The notes below the pieces were generated by a model. It saw only the letters and a program-made list of their open reading frames with translations. It ran no database searches and had not been told where the DNA came from. A stretch of DNA of 64,000 bases from NCBI RefSeq assembly GCF_900105595.1, contig NZ_LT629784.1:434001-498000 (forward strand), read 5' to 3'. The stretch is from Stappia sp. ES.058. Lineage in GTDB: Bacteria; Pseudomonadota; Alphaproteobacteria; Rhizobiales; Stappiaceae. Positions 1 to 10,216 of this stretch are shown here, piece by piece. Made by a program: the position numbers and the translations under genes. The stretch's first letter is position 1. Every line of letters begins with the position of its first letter.

Positions 1-2
1 TT

Positions 3-1223
3 CCGAAGCGCCAGAGCGAATTTGGCGTCGAACGCGACATGTCGCGCATGGCGCTGAAAAACGTCCCGGCCTCCGCCGTGCCGTTCTTCGTGGGTGCCGG
101 CGCCTACAAGCACCATGTGCCGGCAAGCGTCGATCACCTGATCCAGCGCTCGGAGTTCCTGACCTCCTACACGCCCTATCAGCCCGAGGTCACGCAGGGC
201 ACGCTGCAGTATCTCTTCGAGTTCCAGACGCAGGTCGCAGCCCTCACCGCCATGGATGTGGCCAATGCCTCCATGTACGACGGTTCGACCGGAACGGCGG
301 AAGCCGTGCTGATGGCGCACCGGGTGACCAAGCGCAACAAGGCGGTTCTCTCCGGCGGGTTGCATCCGCAATATCGCGATGTCGTCGAGGGCCTGAGCGC
401 CATGGCCGGCGACACGGTGGAAAGCCTGCCGGCCGATCCGAACGCCACCGAGGATATCCTGTCGAAGATCGACGACGAGACCTCCTGCGTCGTCGTGCAG
501 TCGCCGTCCTTCTACGGCCAGCTGATCGACCTGAAGCCGATTGCGGAAAAGGCGCATGCCCATGGCGCGCTGCTGATCGCCGTCTTCACCGAGGTGATGT
601 CGCTCGGCCTGATCGAGCCGCCGGGCGCGCAAGGCGCGGACATCGTTGTCGGCGAGGGCCAGTCCATCGGCAATGGCCTCAACTTCGGCGGTCCCTATGT
701 CGGGCTGTTCGCCACGCGGCAGAAATACATCCGCCAGATGCCGGGTCGGCTCTGCGGCGAGACCGTCGACGCCAACGGCAAGCGCGGCTTCGTCCTCACG
801 CTTTCGACCCGCGAGCAGCACATCCGCCGCGACAAAGCGACGTCGAACATCTGCACCAACTCCGGGCTTTGCTGTCTCGCCTTCACCGTCCACATGACGC
901 TTCTGGGCGGCAAGGGGCTGGAGAAGCTGGCGAGGATCAACCACGCCCATGCGGTGAAGCTGAAGGCGATGCTGGAAGAGCTTCCGGGCGTTTCGGTGAT
1001 CAACGACGCCTTCTTCAACGAGTTCACCGTGAAGCTGCCGATGGAGGCAACCGCGGTCGTCGAGGCGCTGGCGCGTCAGGGGATCTTGGGAGGCGTGCCG
1101 GTTGCGCGGCTGGAGCCGGGCAAGGCCGATCTTGAAAACCTGCTGCTCGTGGCATCGAGCGAGATCAATTCCGACGAGGACCGCGAGGCCTTCGTCGCCG
1201 CGCTGAAGGAGGTGCTGGCATGA
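3..1223 (+). CDS. gcvPA: Glycine dehydrogenase (decarboxylating) subunit 1, 5' end missing
   Basis: N-terminal-type half of the P protein of the glycine cleavage system, which decarboxylates glycine with PLP and passes the aminomethyl group to the H protein. The frame is open to the left edge, so roughly the first 40 residues of the family's usual ~448 lie outside; the ATG at 39 is internal. The stretch around [15 protein letters not shown] and the STGTAEA motif are typical of this subunit. The stop overlaps the start of gcvPB by 4 bases (ATGA), so the two subunits are translationally coupled. gcvT and gcvH are presumably upstream, outside the window. Identification is from family knowledge and is firm. 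Confidence 0.95.
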   Translation, partial: PKRQSEFGVERDMSRMALKNVPASAVPFFVGAGAYKHHVPASVDHLIQRSEFLTSYTPYQPEVTQGTLQYLFEFQTQVAALTAMDVANASMYDGSTGTAEAVLMAHRVTKRNKAVLSGGLHPQYRDVVEGLSAMAGDTVESLPADPNATEDILSKIDDETSCVVVQSPSFYGQLIDLKPIAEKAHAHGALLIAVFTEVMSLGLIEPPGAQGADIVVGEGQSIGNGLNFGGPYVGLFATRQKYIRQMPGRLCGETVDANGKRGFVLTLSTREQHIRRDKATSNICTNSGLCCLAFTVHMTLLGGKGLEKLARINHAHAVKLKAMLEELPGVSVINDAFFNEFTVKLPMEATAVVEALARQGILGGVPVARLEPGKADLENLLLVASSEINSDEDREAFVAALKEVLA

Positions 1224-2812
1224 GCATGAACAATCAGGGACGCCCCTCCACCCCGGCCGAGACGGGCGGAATGACCGGGCATCCGACCTTCACCGGCAAC
1301 AAGGCGTTGCAGATGGAGGAGCCGCTGCTGTTCGAGACCGGTCGCACGGATATCTGTGGCGTCGATCTCGACGAGCCGGAGGATTTCACGCCCGCACTCG
1401 GGGCGCATGCCCGCAAGGCGGAGCTGGATCTGCCCGCGCTCACCGAGCCGGAAACCATGCGCCACTTCGTGCGGCTGAGTTCAAAGAACTACGCCATCGA
1501 CGCCGGGCTTTATCCGCTTGGCTCCTGCACGATGAAGCACAATCCGCGCCTGAACGAGAAGATGGCGCGGCTGCCGGGCTTCGGCGACATTCACCCGCTG
1601 CAGCCGCTTTCCACCGTGTCGGGCGCGATCGACCTGATCGACGAACTGTCCCACTGGCTGATGACCATGACCGGCATGAGCGCGGTGGCGATGAGCCCCA
1701 AGGCCGGCGCGCATGGCGAACTCTGCGGCATGATGGCGATCAAGGCGGCGCACACGGCGGCCGGGCGCGCTCCCAGGATCGTGTTGGTGCCCGAATCCGC
1801 CCATGGCACCAATCCGGCGACCGCCGCCCTTCTCGGCTACAAGGTCGTTTCCATCGAGGCGCGCGCGGACGGCACGGTCGATCCGGCCGCCGTCGAGGCG
1901 CGGATCGCGGAGCATGAGGGCGACATCGCCGGCATCATGCTGACCAACCCGAACACCTGCGGGCTGTTCGAGCGCGACATCATCGCCATCGCCGACGCGA
2001 TCCACGCGGCCAACGGCTATTTCTACTGCGACGGGGCGAATTTCAACGCCATCGTCGGCAAGGCGCGGCCCGGCGATCTTGGCGTCGACGCCATGCACAT
2101 CAACCTGCACAAGACCTTCTCCACCCCGCATGGCGGCGGCGGACCGGGCTCGGGTCCGGTGGTGCTCTCCGACCGGCTCGCGCCCTTCGCCCCGCTCCCC
2201 TTCCTGCGCAAGAACGACGACGGCGTGACCTGGGTGGAAAGCGAGACCGAGCTGAAGGACGGCGAGAAGCCGTTCGGTCGCATGACCGCCTTCCACGGCC
2301 AGATGGGCATGTATGTGCGCGCGCTCGCCTACATGAAGAGCCACGGCGCCGACGGTCTGCGTCAGGCCTCGGAGGACGCCGTCTTGAACGCCAACTACGT
2401 GCGCGTCGGGCTGGAAGACCTGATGAGCCTGCCGTTCGGCTCGCGCTGGTGCATGCACGAGGTGCTGTTCGACGACAGTTTCCTCAAGGACACCGGCGTC
2501 ACCACCCTCGACTTCGCCAAGGCGATGATCGACGAGGGCTATCACCCGATGACCATGTATTTCCCGCTGGTCGTCCACGGCGCGATGCTGATCGAGCCGA
2601 CGGAATCGGAAAGCCGCTCCTCGCTCGATCTCTTTATCGCCACCATGCGCGATTTGGTGATGCATGCGTCGAAGGGCAAGACGGATCGCTTCAAGGGCGC
2701 GCCGTTCCATGCGCCGCGCGCACGCCTCGACGAGACCCGCGCCGCGCGCAAACCGGTGCTCAAGTGGGAACGCCCCGCCCCGCGCGCGGTCGAGCCGGCC
2801 GCGGCGGAGTAA
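1220..2812 (+). CDS. gcvPB: Glycine dehydrogenase (decarboxylating) subunit 2
   Basis: 530-residue C-terminal-type half of the P protein; it carries the PLP-binding lysine, K298 in the motif [16 protein letters not shown], which forms the internal aldimine. With subunit 1 it makes the heterotetrameric glycine decarboxylase found in bacteria that split GcvP. The start ATG overlaps the gcvPA stop (ATGA). Slightly longer than many homologs because of a proline/alanine-rich tail after residue ~490. It is the last gene of the operon; hairpins follow at 2844 and 3059. Confidence 0.96.
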   Translation: MSMNNQGRPSTPAETGGMTGHPTFTGNKALQMEEPLLFETGRTDICGVDLDEPEDFTPALGAHARKAELDLPALTEPETMRHFVRLSSKNYAIDAGLYPLGSCTMKHNPRLNEKMARLPGFGDIHPLQPLSTVSGAIDLIDELSHWLMTMTGMSAVAMSPKAGAHGELCGMMAIKAAHTAAGRAPRIVLVPESAHGTNPATAALLGYKVVSIEARADGTVDPAAVEARIAEHEGDIAGIMLTNPNTCGLFERDIIAIADAIHAANGYFYCDGANFNAIVGKARPGDLGVDAMHINLHKTFSTPHGGGGPGSGPVVLSDRLAPFAPLPFLRKNDDGVTWVESETELKDGEKPFGRMTAFHGQMGMYVRALAYMKSHGADGLRQASEDAVLNANYVRVGLEDLMSLPFGSRWCMHEVLFDDSFLKDTGVTTLDFAKAMIDEGYHPMTMYFPLVVHGAMLIEPTESESRSSLDLFIATMRDLVMHASKGKTDRFKGAPFHAPRARLDETRAARKPVLKWERPAPRAVEPAAAE

Positions 2813-2843
2813 TCCTCTTCTTCCCGAGTGACAAACAGTGAAA

Positions 2844-3084
2844 CGCCCGGCCATCGCGCCGGGCGCAGATTGTCGCCAAAGAGCGAATACCCGCCTCGCG
2901 TCGTCCCGGGCAAGGCGTCAGCCGCGACCCGGGATCGGGGAGCGCAAGAGCCGGATTTTTCAAGCCAATGAAAACAGACAGTCAGTGCCTCTCCGATCCC
3001 GGATCTCCGCTTGTGCGGAGTCCGGGATGACGCCTTTTTGAGGCTTTGCCATCCCTCTCGCCCGGCCATCGCGCCGGGCGTTTT
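2844..3084. repeat. Palindromic intergenic repeat cluster (REP-like) with terminator
   Basis: The gap after gcvPB holds two identical 22-base hairpins (2844-2865 and 3059-3080; arms CGCCCGGC/GCCGGGCG-like around a short loop). Between them, 2996-3028 is another strong hairpin (arms ATCCCGGA..CTCCGC and GCGGAG TCCGGGAT, loop TTGT), and a related TCCCGG/CCGGGA pair lies at 2904-2940. The second copy at 3059 is followed by TTTTCGTTTC and can end gcv transcription. The CCCGGGAT/ATCCCGG vocabulary recurs at 47474-47751, so this is probably a dispersed genomic repeat rather than a gene. Confidence 0.75.
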
Positions 3085-3119
3085 CGTTTCGGCTGTGCGG
3101 TTGCACAATGAAACACAAT

Positions 3120-3151
3120 ATGTCAATTTGACATTAAATATGTCAAATTGA
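3120..3151. promoter_or_regulatory. MarR-type operator, two half-overlapping copies
   Basis: A perfect 7-1-7 inverted repeat (ATGTCAA T TTGACAT, 3120-3134) is followed exactly 20 bp later by a second ATGTCAA with a weaker partner arm (3140-3151). The 20-bp period puts both on the same face of DNA. The site ends a few bases before the MarR gene start, which fits autorepression; that binding is inferred. Confidence 0.75.
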
Positions 3152-3155
3152 GGGG

Positions 3156-3632
3156 ATGGTGGTGACGGACAAGACCCAGGCCCTGTACGGCCTCCTGCAG
3201 CAGGTGCGGCCGTTGCACCGGCGGGTAGCCCGTTCTGTTGGCGATCATCTGGACGGCACAGGGATCGGGGTCGGCGAGCGCGCGGTGCTGGCGCTTCTGG
3301 TGGAAAGCGGGCCGCTCAGCGTCCCGGCAATTGGCCGTGCGCTCTTCTTGCCGCGTCAGAACGTGCAGAAATGGGTCGACGGCCTTCGTGCCGCAGATCT
3401 CGTGGAACGTCGCGCAAACCCGGCGCACCGTCGGTCCTATCTCATCGCGGCGACGGAGGCGGGGCGTCGTCTGTTTGCGGAAATCCGCAAGCGCGAGGAT
3501 GCCGCCGTCGCCGATCTTGCCGCGCGCCTTTCGCCGGCGGACGTCAACGTTGCGACACAGGTGCTGTCCGCCTGTCTGGAGCATTTCTCGCCCTTCGAGG
3601 ACGATCCCGACCACCCCGGGCCGCTCGCCTGA
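3156..3632 (+). CDS. MarR-family transcriptional regulator
   Basis: 158-residue winged-helix repressor. Helical ends (about 1-35 and 105-150) would form the dimer and the centre (about 40-100, containing LFLPRQNVQKWVDGLRAADLV and RRANPAHRRSY) is the DNA-reading winged helix. The GAGGGG ribosome site directly abuts the ATG at 3156; the GTG at 3162 has better spacing (6 nt) and could be the true start, shortening the protein by two residues. The operator at 3120-3151 lies immediately upstream. It precedes an isochorismatase-like hydrolase by 22 bp in the same direction, so both are probably co-repressed. The ligand is unknown. Confidence 0.85.
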   Translation: MVVTDKTQALYGLLQQVRPLHRRVARSVGDHLDGTGIGVGERAVLALLVESGPLSVPAIGRALFLPRQNVQKWVDGLRAADLVERRANPAHRRSYLIAATEAGRRLFAEIRKREDAAVADLAARLSPADVNVATQVLSACLEHFSPFEDDPDHPGPLA

Positions 3633-3654
3633 CACGACTTGCAAGGAGATCCCC

Positions 3655-4338
3655 ATGTGGCCCGTCATCCTCGGCGCTGTCGTCATCGCGCTAACCGGTC
3701 TCGCCGCATTCTTCGTCGCGACGGCGCGGCGCATCGCCCGTCCGACGACGGGTGAAACCATTGCGGGCAATGCCGGGAACGGTGCGCTTCTCGTCATCGA
3801 CATGCAGGAGGATTTCACGAGGTCGCAAGGCGCGAACGCCTATGATCCGGCCGCCCGCGACCGGGCGATTGCCCGTATCAACGACCTCGTCGCGGCGGCA
3901 AGACAGGCCGGCGAGCCGGTCGCCTTCATCCGTCAGGAACATCAGGGCAGGGCGGTGCAATGGGTCGCGAGCCTCCTGCTCGGAGGGGCCGGCAATCCGG
4001 GCCGGCCGGGCGCGCGGCTCGACAGGGATATCGACGCACAAGGGGCTCCGGTCTTCATCAAGCATGTCGCCGACGCCTTTTCCGCCCCCGCGCTCGATGC
4101 CTGGTTGCGCGACCAAGGCGTCGGGCGTCTCACCCTGTGCGGGCTGGACCTCGCCCATTGCGTGCGCTCAACGGCGCTTGGCGCGCGCAACCGGGGCTAT
4201 TGCGTCGCGGTCGACCTGGCCGGATCGCTTGCCGCAGGCGAAAGATCGGCATGTCGCGCCAAAAAAGAGATGAAAGACGCCGGCATCGGTTTGCGCGGAC
4301 CCGGGGCGTTTGCCGTTGCCGCCACAGTGCCAGCTTGA
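3655..4338 (+). CDS. Isochorismatase-like cysteine hydrolase with N-terminal membrane anchor
   Basis: 227 residues. The start ATG at 3655 follows an AAGGAGA site; the longer open frame upstream overlaps the MarR gene and is not real. Residues 4-23 form a hydrophobic segment likely to anchor the protein. The isochorismatase fold follows, with the expected catalytic triad visible: D49 (LLVIDMQEDF), K136 (FIKHVADAF) and C169 (GLDLAHCVRSTALGA). Family members hydrolyse small amides or enol ethers (nicotinamide, isochorismate, N-carbamoyl compounds); which one cannot be told. Co-transcription with the MarR regulator suggests an inducible, perhaps detoxifying, role. Confidence 0.85.
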   Translation: MWPVILGAVVIALTGLAAFFVATARRIARPTTGETIAGNAGNGALLVIDMQEDFTRSQGANAYDPAARDRAIARINDLVAAARQAGEPVAFIRQEHQGRAVQWVASLLLGGAGNPGRPGARLDRDIDAQGAPVFIKHVADAFSAPALDAWLRDQGVGRLTLCGLDLAHCVRSTALGARNRGYCVAVDLAGSLAAGERSACRAKKEMKDAGIGLRGPGAFAVAATVPA

Positions 4339-4355
4339 CGGGGCCAACGGGGTGA

Positions 4356-4396
4356 CCGCGATGACGGCTGCTGGACAGACTGTCCATCCATCGCGG
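4356..4396. promoter_or_regulatory. Nested inverted repeat upstream of hemerythrin gene
   Basis: Outer arms CCGCGATG (4356-4363) and CATCGCGG (4389-4396) enclose a perfect inner 7-1-7 palindrome TGGACAG A CTGTCCA (4372-4386). There is no T-run after it, so it is a weak terminator candidate; it could be an operator or RNA structure ahead of the gene at 4456. Confidence 0.45.
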
Positions 4397-4455
4397 CCTT
4401 GTCGAAGGCGTTTTGCGCGCCCATGTTCCGGCTGACACGAACAGGATTTATCACC

Positions 4456-5040
4456 ATGTCCCATCAAACCGATCTCGACACCCGCACCGGGCTGTCGGAC
4501 GAACTGCTTTTCCTGTTGCGCCAGTATCCGCGTCAGGCGTGGGATGCGCATCCGAATCTCGGCGGCATGGCCCGCTTCTGGCTCGACCGGCACAACGGCT
4601 TTCGCCAGCTTGGCGGCGTGCTTGAGGACGCGCTCTCCCGCTTTCGCGAGGGCGAGATGGAGCCGCACGCCTTCGGAGCGTTTTTCGCGCCGCGCCTGCA
4701 ACAGTTCCTGAGCGAATTGCACCATCATCACATGATCGAGGACCAGCACTATTTTCCGGTGTTCATGGCGGCGGAAACACGGCTGACGCGTGGCTTCGAG
4801 GTGCTTGAGGGCGACCATGAAATGATCCACACCCGCATCGAGCAGGTGATCGCCAGCGCCAACGGGCTGCTCGGACACCTTCAGGGAACGGATCGCGATG
4901 CGATTCGCCGCGCCGCCGATGGATATGCCGTCGACAGCGACCGGCTGATCGGCGGACTGATGCGCCATCTCGACGACGAGGAAGACCTGATCGTGCCGCT
5001 GATCCTTGAGCGCGGCGAGGGGCCGCTCGGCATCGGTTGA
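4456..5040 (+). CDS. Hemerythrin-domain protein
   Basis: 194 residues. Start chosen at 4456 (MSHQTD) rather than the in-frame ATG at 4399, because the upstream part reads through a structured intergenic region. An all-helical hemerythrin/HHE fold is indicated by the histidine/glutamate ligands HNGF, HHHHMIEDQHYFP, GDHEMIH and HLDDEEDLIVP, the set used to bind a di-iron centre for oxygen, NO or iron sensing. Stand-alone in this region; no nitric-oxide genes are next to it. Confidence 0.87.
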   Translation: MSHQTDLDTRTGLSDELLFLLRQYPRQAWDAHPNLGGMARFWLDRHNGFRQLGGVLEDALSRFREGEMEPHAFGAFFAPRLQQFLSELHHHHMIEDQHYFPVFMAAETRLTRGFEVLEGDHEMIHTRIEQVIASANGLLGHLQGTDRDAIRRAADGYAVDSDRLIGGLMRHLDDEEDLIVPLILERGEGPLGIG

Positions 5041-5054
5041 TCATGCAGCTTTGA

Positions 5055-5094
5055 GAAAAGAAAACCGCCCCCGCCCTTGAAGGGGCGGAGGCGG
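5055..5094 (-). terminator. Rho-independent terminator of ccrM
   Basis: Read on the minus strand, a GC stem (CCGCCTCCGCCCC paired with GGGCGGGGGCGG, one mismatch, loop CTTCAA) is followed by TTTTCTTTTC. It sits just after the ccrM stop and between two convergent genes. Confidence 0.8.
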
Positions 5095-5125
5095 GCAGAG
5101 CTGCGGGGAAGCGCTCTTTAGAACT

Positions 5126-6340
<1,215 letters not shown>

Positions 6341-6375
6341 TCAGCGGTTAAGGCCTCAAACAAAAAAGACTTTAT

Positions 6376-6380
6376 GAATC
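6376..6380. promoter_or_regulatory. GANTC methylation site in ccrM upstream region
   Basis: GAATC about 90 bp upstream of the ccrM start. The gap 6287-6704 between the divergent ccrM and amn genes is otherwise featureless apart from AT-rich stretches at 6331-6400 and 6590-6640 that may contain the two promoters; I found no full TTAA-N7-TTAA CtrA box. Confidence 0.4.
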
Positions 6381-6704
6381 AACACTCTGTTTACCGTTTT
6401 AAACGCCGCGCCCTTGCCTGCTTCGCTTCGTTAACGGGCGGGTTCGAAGCTGTAACCCGGCAGGATCTGCCCAACGGACTGTGCGGACAGGCGATTTTCC
6501 CAGAAGGCGGGGGCGGGCGTTGCAAATTGCATGAAACGGCCATGTCGAAGCGTTAACGTCGCCACGCGTCGGGCAGGCGGGTGACGGTCGCCAAGAAAAA
6601 TCTTTTCAGCCGATGAAAAAATATTCATAATTGTCGTCGGTCCGCAGGGATGGCCGGCGCGGGGCAAAAAGGCCCATGCGAGGAAACCGGAAGGGTGGCA
6701 TGAC

Positions 6705-8210
6705 ATGGCGGACGACGCGAAGCACGAACCCCGGCCAGGCGCGATGCTGCATGAACCCGAGGCCGTGGCCTACACCGGATATCGCGACGCAGAGGCCGCC
6801 GTTGCGCGCCTGGAAGAGATTTTCCAGACCAACACCGCCTTCCTGCGCGATGCCTTCCAGAGGTTCCTGACCGGGGAAATCCCGGAAGGCCGGGTGCGGG
6901 CCTGCTACCCGGAGATCCGGCTGGTGACCCAGACGCACGGTCGGGTCGACAGCCGGCTGGCCTATGGCTTCGTCTCGGGGCCGGGTGTGCACACCACCTC
7001 CGTCACCCGTCCGGACCTCTTCCACGATTATCTGCTGGAACAGATAGCGCTTCTGCTCGGCAATCACGAGGTGCCGGTCGAGATCGGCGTTGGCGATCTT
7101 CCGATCCCGCTGCATTTCGCCTTTTACGACGGCACGCATGTCGAGGGTGCCGAGCTTGCCCTGCAAAGGCCGCTTGCGGATGTCTTCGACCTTCCGGACC
7201 TTTCCGTGCTCGACGATGCCATTGTCAACGGTACCTTCGAGGCGGGACCCGGACGTCCGCGTCCGCTGGCGCCCTTCACCGCTCCCCGCGTCGACTATTC
7301 CCTGCACCGCCTGCAGCACTACACGGCGACGGCTGCCGGCCATTTCCAGAACTATGTGATCCTGACGAACTATCAGTTCTACATGGACGAATTCTGCCGG
7401 CTGGCGCGCGAGCTCCTGGCCGACCCCGAAAGCGGCTACACTCATTTCATCGAACCCGGCAATGTCGTTACCCGGGCGGGAGACCTTGAGCCGGACGAGG
7501 GCGAGGCGCCGGCGCGGCTGCCGCAGATGCCGGCTTATCATCTCGCCCGTCCCGACCAGTCCGGCATCACCATGATCAACATCGGCGTCGGGCCCTCCAA
7601 CGCCAAGACGATCACCGACCACGTCGCGGTGCTCAGGCCCCATGCCTGGCTGATGCTTGGCCATTGCGCGGGCCTGAGGAACAGCCAGCAGCTCGGCGAC
7701 TACGTGCTTGCCCATGGCTATGTCCGCGAGGACCACGTGCTCGACGCCGATCTGCCCGCCTGGGTGCCGATCCCGCCGCTCGCCGAGATCCAGGTGGCGC
7801 TGGAAGGCGCGGTGGAGGAGGTCACGGGGCTGGCCGGCTACGAGCTGAAGCGGGTGATGCGCACCGGCACGGTCGCCTCCATCGACAACCGCAACTGGGA
7901 ACTCAGGGACCACCGCGAGCCGGTGCAGCGATTCTCGCAGTCGCGCGCCATCGCGCTCGACATGGAATCGGCGACGATCGCCGCCAACGGCTTCCGCTTC
8001 CGCGTTCCTTACGGCACGCTCTTGTGCGTCTCCGACAAGCCGCTGCACGGCGAATTGAAATTGCCGGGCATGGCGACGGATTTCTACAAGCGCCAGGTGG
8101 CGCAGCACCTCAGGATCGGCATTCTCAGCATGGAAAAGCTGCGCGCCATGCCGCGCGAGCGGCTGCATTCGCGCAAGCTCAGGAGCTTTGCCGAGACGGC
8201 GTTCCAGTAA
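6705..8210 (+). CDS. amn: AMP nucleosidase
   Basis: 501 residues, close to the ~484 of the E. coli enzyme. Hydrolyses AMP to adenine and ribose 5-phosphate, balancing purine pools. The N-terminal ~180 residues are the Amn-specific regulatory domain (PEIRLVTQTHGRVDSRLAYG); the C-terminal part is a nucleoside-phosphorylase fold with the ribose/base motifs NIGVGPSNAKTITDH, MLGHCAGLRNSQQLGDYVLA and ALDMESATIAANGFRFRVP. AGGGTGG precedes the ATG. Divergent from ccrM; ends 9 bp before the convergent hydroxylase gene. Confidence 0.95.
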   Translation: MADDAKHEPRPGAMLHEPEAVAYTGYRDAEAAVARLEEIFQTNTAFLRDAFQRFLTGEIPEGRVRACYPEIRLVTQTHGRVDSRLAYGFVSGPGVHTTSVTRPDLFHDYLLEQIALLLGNHEVPVEIGVGDLPIPLHFAFYDGTHVEGAELALQRPLADVFDLPDLSVLDDAIVNGTFEAGPGRPRPLAPFTAPRVDYSLHRLQHYTATAAGHFQNYVILTNYQFYMDEFCRLARELLADPESGYTHFIEPGNVVTRAGDLEPDEGEAPARLPQMPAYHLARPDQSGITMINIGVGPSNAKTITDHVAVLRPHAWLMLGHCAGLRNSQQLGDYVLAHGYVREDHVLDADLPAWVPIPPLAEIQVALEGAVEEVTGLAGYELKRVMRTGTVASIDNRNWELRDHREPVQRFSQSRAIALDMESATIAANGFRFRVPYGTLLCVSDKPLHGELKLPGMATDFYKRQVAQHLRIGILSMEKLRAMPRERLHSRKLRSFAETAFQ

Positions 8211-8219
8211 CGTTTCCGG

Positions 8220-8768
8220 TCAGCGAAACGCCGGGCCGTGGCACCAGCAGGTCAGCGAATGGCGCGTGCCGCGCGTGACGGGCGCGACCCGGTGCAGCAT
8301 GAAGGAGGCGAACAGCGTGGCATCGCCCGTGCCGCGTTCCGCCGTCGCGCTGGTGCTGCCCAGATTGATCTCCAGCGCGCCGCCGTCGTAGCTCTCCGGC
8401 GCGCTCAACTGCACGACGATGGTGAGCTTGCGCCAACGCGCGATCGGCCCGTCGCCGATGTCGGAGTGCCAGTCGTAATGCCCCTCGACGCTTTCGTCGT
8501 AGCTCGCGACCTGCAGCCTTTCGCGAAAATCGGTGATGTCGAAATCGAAGCGGTCGCGATTGGCTTCTGCCACGCCGGCGACGATGCGCTCCATCACCCA
8601 GGCGGCGCTGGTCTTGTCGTCGAGCCAGGAGATGTCGGCGCGGCGGATGTTGTGATTGTGCAATCCGCCGACGAGCCCGCCGGAGGCGGCTTGCGCATCG
8701 GCTGCGAGACGGATGACCTCCGCCGCCTCCGCACGGGAAAAAAGCGCGGGATGGGAATGCGTGAACAT
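8220..8768 (-). CDS. 2OG-Fe(II) oxygenase, PKHD-type hydroxylase-like
   Basis: 182 residues from ATG 8768, which has GGAG at good spacing; an in-frame start at 8831 lacks one. A double-stranded beta-helix dioxygenase is shown by the iron ligands H101-S-D103 in GHYDWHSDIGDG and distal H159 in FMLHRVAPV, with the oxoglutarate-binding arginine in RHSLTCW. This pattern resembles the YbiX/PiuC group linked in some bacteria to iron uptake, but it is shorter (usual ~225) and no TonB receptor gene is adjacent, so the substrate is open. It follows mutY on the same strand and may share its transcript. Confidence 0.8.
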   Translation of the reverse strand: MFTHSHPALFSRAEAAEVIRLAADAQAASGGLVGGLHNHNIRRADISWLDDKTSAAWVMERIVAGVAEANRDRFDFDITDFRERLQVASYDESVEGHYDWHSDIGDGPIARWRKLTIVVQLSAPESYDGGALEINLGSTSATAERGTGDATLFASFMLHRVAPVTRGTRHSLTCWCHGPAFR

Positions 8769-8852
8769 GGCCGAAGTCTCCGCAACGGCAGATCGATGCG
8801 CGTCTATGGGCGAGAACGTCGGGAAATGCAATTCAAATGCGAAGGCGGAGCG

Positions 8853-9962
8853 TTATACACGCAGACCCGCCGCCAGCGCTTTGCGCATCACTGTGGGCAG
8901 GGCCTCGCTGTCTAGGTCCTGCGGGTCCGACCACCAGTGTCCATCGGGGGCGTCCGGCGTGCCCTTGAGTTCCGCGCGCCAGATCGCCAGTTCCAGATGA
9001 AAATGCGTGAAGGTGTGGCGCACGTCGCCAGCAATCCGCTGCCATTCCGGCGTCAGGCGTGCAATCGCGTCCGGCACTTGCGCAAGGTCATCCTGCGTCG
9101 CCGTCTCGCCCCACGCACTCACCGGCGGCTCGCTCATGCCGCCGAGCAGGCCCTTGGGCGGACGCCGCCGCAACAGCACGGCGCCATCGCCGCGCCGGAG
9201 CACGAAGGCCATGCCCCGGCGCGTCGGCTTTGGCTGCTTCGGGGCCTTCTTCGGGAGCGTTTCGGCAATGCCGGCCTTGTGCGCGGCGCAGGCGTCGACG
9301 CACGGACACAATGCGCAAGCGGGCCTGCGCGGACTGCAAAGGCTGGCGCCAAGATCCATCATGGCTTGCGCGAAGTCGCCCGGACGCTCATTCGGGACAA
9401 GCTCGGCGGTTGCGATGCGGATTTCCGGCTTTGCCGCGGGAAGCGGCGTTTCGATGGCGCGCAGCCGGCTGATCACCCGCTCGACATTGCCGTCGACGAC
9501 GGCCGCCGGCCGGTCGAAGGCGATCGCCGCAATCGCCGCAGCGGTATAGGGACCGATCCCGGGAAGCGCCAGAAGACCCGCCTCGGTGTCCGGGAAATGA
9601 CCGCCGTGCTCGCGCGCCACCGTCTCGGCGCAGGCCTTGAGGTTTCGGGCGCGTGAATAGTATCCAAGCCCCGCCCAGGCTTTCATCACGTCTTCCTCGT
9701 GGGCCTCGGCGAGATCGCGGACATCCGGCCAGCGTCGCGTGAAGGCCTCGAAATAGGGCTTTACCGCCTGTACGGTGGTCTGCTGCAGCATGATTTCCGA
9801 AAGCCACACCCGATACGGATCGACGATCTCGCCGGCGTCGCGGTCGGCCGGGAGCACCCGCCACGGCAATGTGCGTGCATGGCGATCGTACCAGGCAAGC
9901 AGGGTGCCGGCGAGGCTGTTGGCAGGCGGCGCGGTTCGGGAGGCGGTTGGGTCGGCTGTCAT
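8853..9962 (-). CDS. mutY: A/G-specific adenine DNA glycosylase
   Basis: 369 residues from ATG 9962 (a TTG at 9998 is a less likely start). Removes adenine mispaired with 8-oxoguanine. Visible: catalytic E56 (SEIMLQQT), helix-hairpin-helix LPGIGPYTAAAIAAIAF at 133-149, catalytic D157 (VVDGNVERV), and the [4Fe-4S] cysteines C209-X6-C216-X2-C219-X5-C225. The C-terminal Nudix-like domain (about 245-365, AFVLRRGDGAVLLRRRPPKGLLGGM) recognises 8-oxoG. Upstream and divergent is the DUF721 gene. Confidence 0.95.
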   Translation of the reverse strand: MTADPTASRTAPPANSLAGTLLAWYDRHARTLPWRVLPADRDAGEIVDPYRVWLSEIMLQQTTVQAVKPYFEAFTRRWPDVRDLAEAHEEDVMKAWAGLGYYSRARNLKACAETVAREHGGHFPDTEAGLLALPGIGPYTAAAIAAIAFDRPAAVVDGNVERVISRLRAIETPLPAAKPEIRIATAELVPNERPGDFAQAMMDLGASLCSPRRPACALCPCVDACAAHKAGIAETLPKKAPKQPKPTRRGMAFVLRRGDGAVLLRRRPPKGLLGGMSEPPVSAWGETATQDDLAQVPDAIARLTPEWQRIAGDVRHTFTHFHLELAIWRAELKGTPDAPDGHWWSDPQDLDSEALPTVMRKALAAGLRV

Positions 9963-10216
9963 GGGGCAACAGGATCGGGTGTCCGGCGGCGAATTCAAGG
10001 GCGCATGACGTGCGGTCGCCGTTTATCCCGATAAAACGCAAGGGCGAGCGAGCAGGCATCGAGGAATCCGCCGCTTCACCCGTCTCAATCCCGAACGGCG
10101 CGTCGCCGGTCCTGCCTGTGCGGAAAGCGTGCATTGCGGGGACGAACGGCAGGATTTGGCGCGAGGGCAAAGAAAACCGTCGCGATATCGGCGCAATTGC
10201 CGCAAAAAGCTTGGAT

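Noticed and set aside
9869..10216. N-terminal extension of the DUF721 gene
   Set aside because: The extension crosses the mutY start and promoter region and has unnatural composition; ATG 10217 starts at the family boundary.
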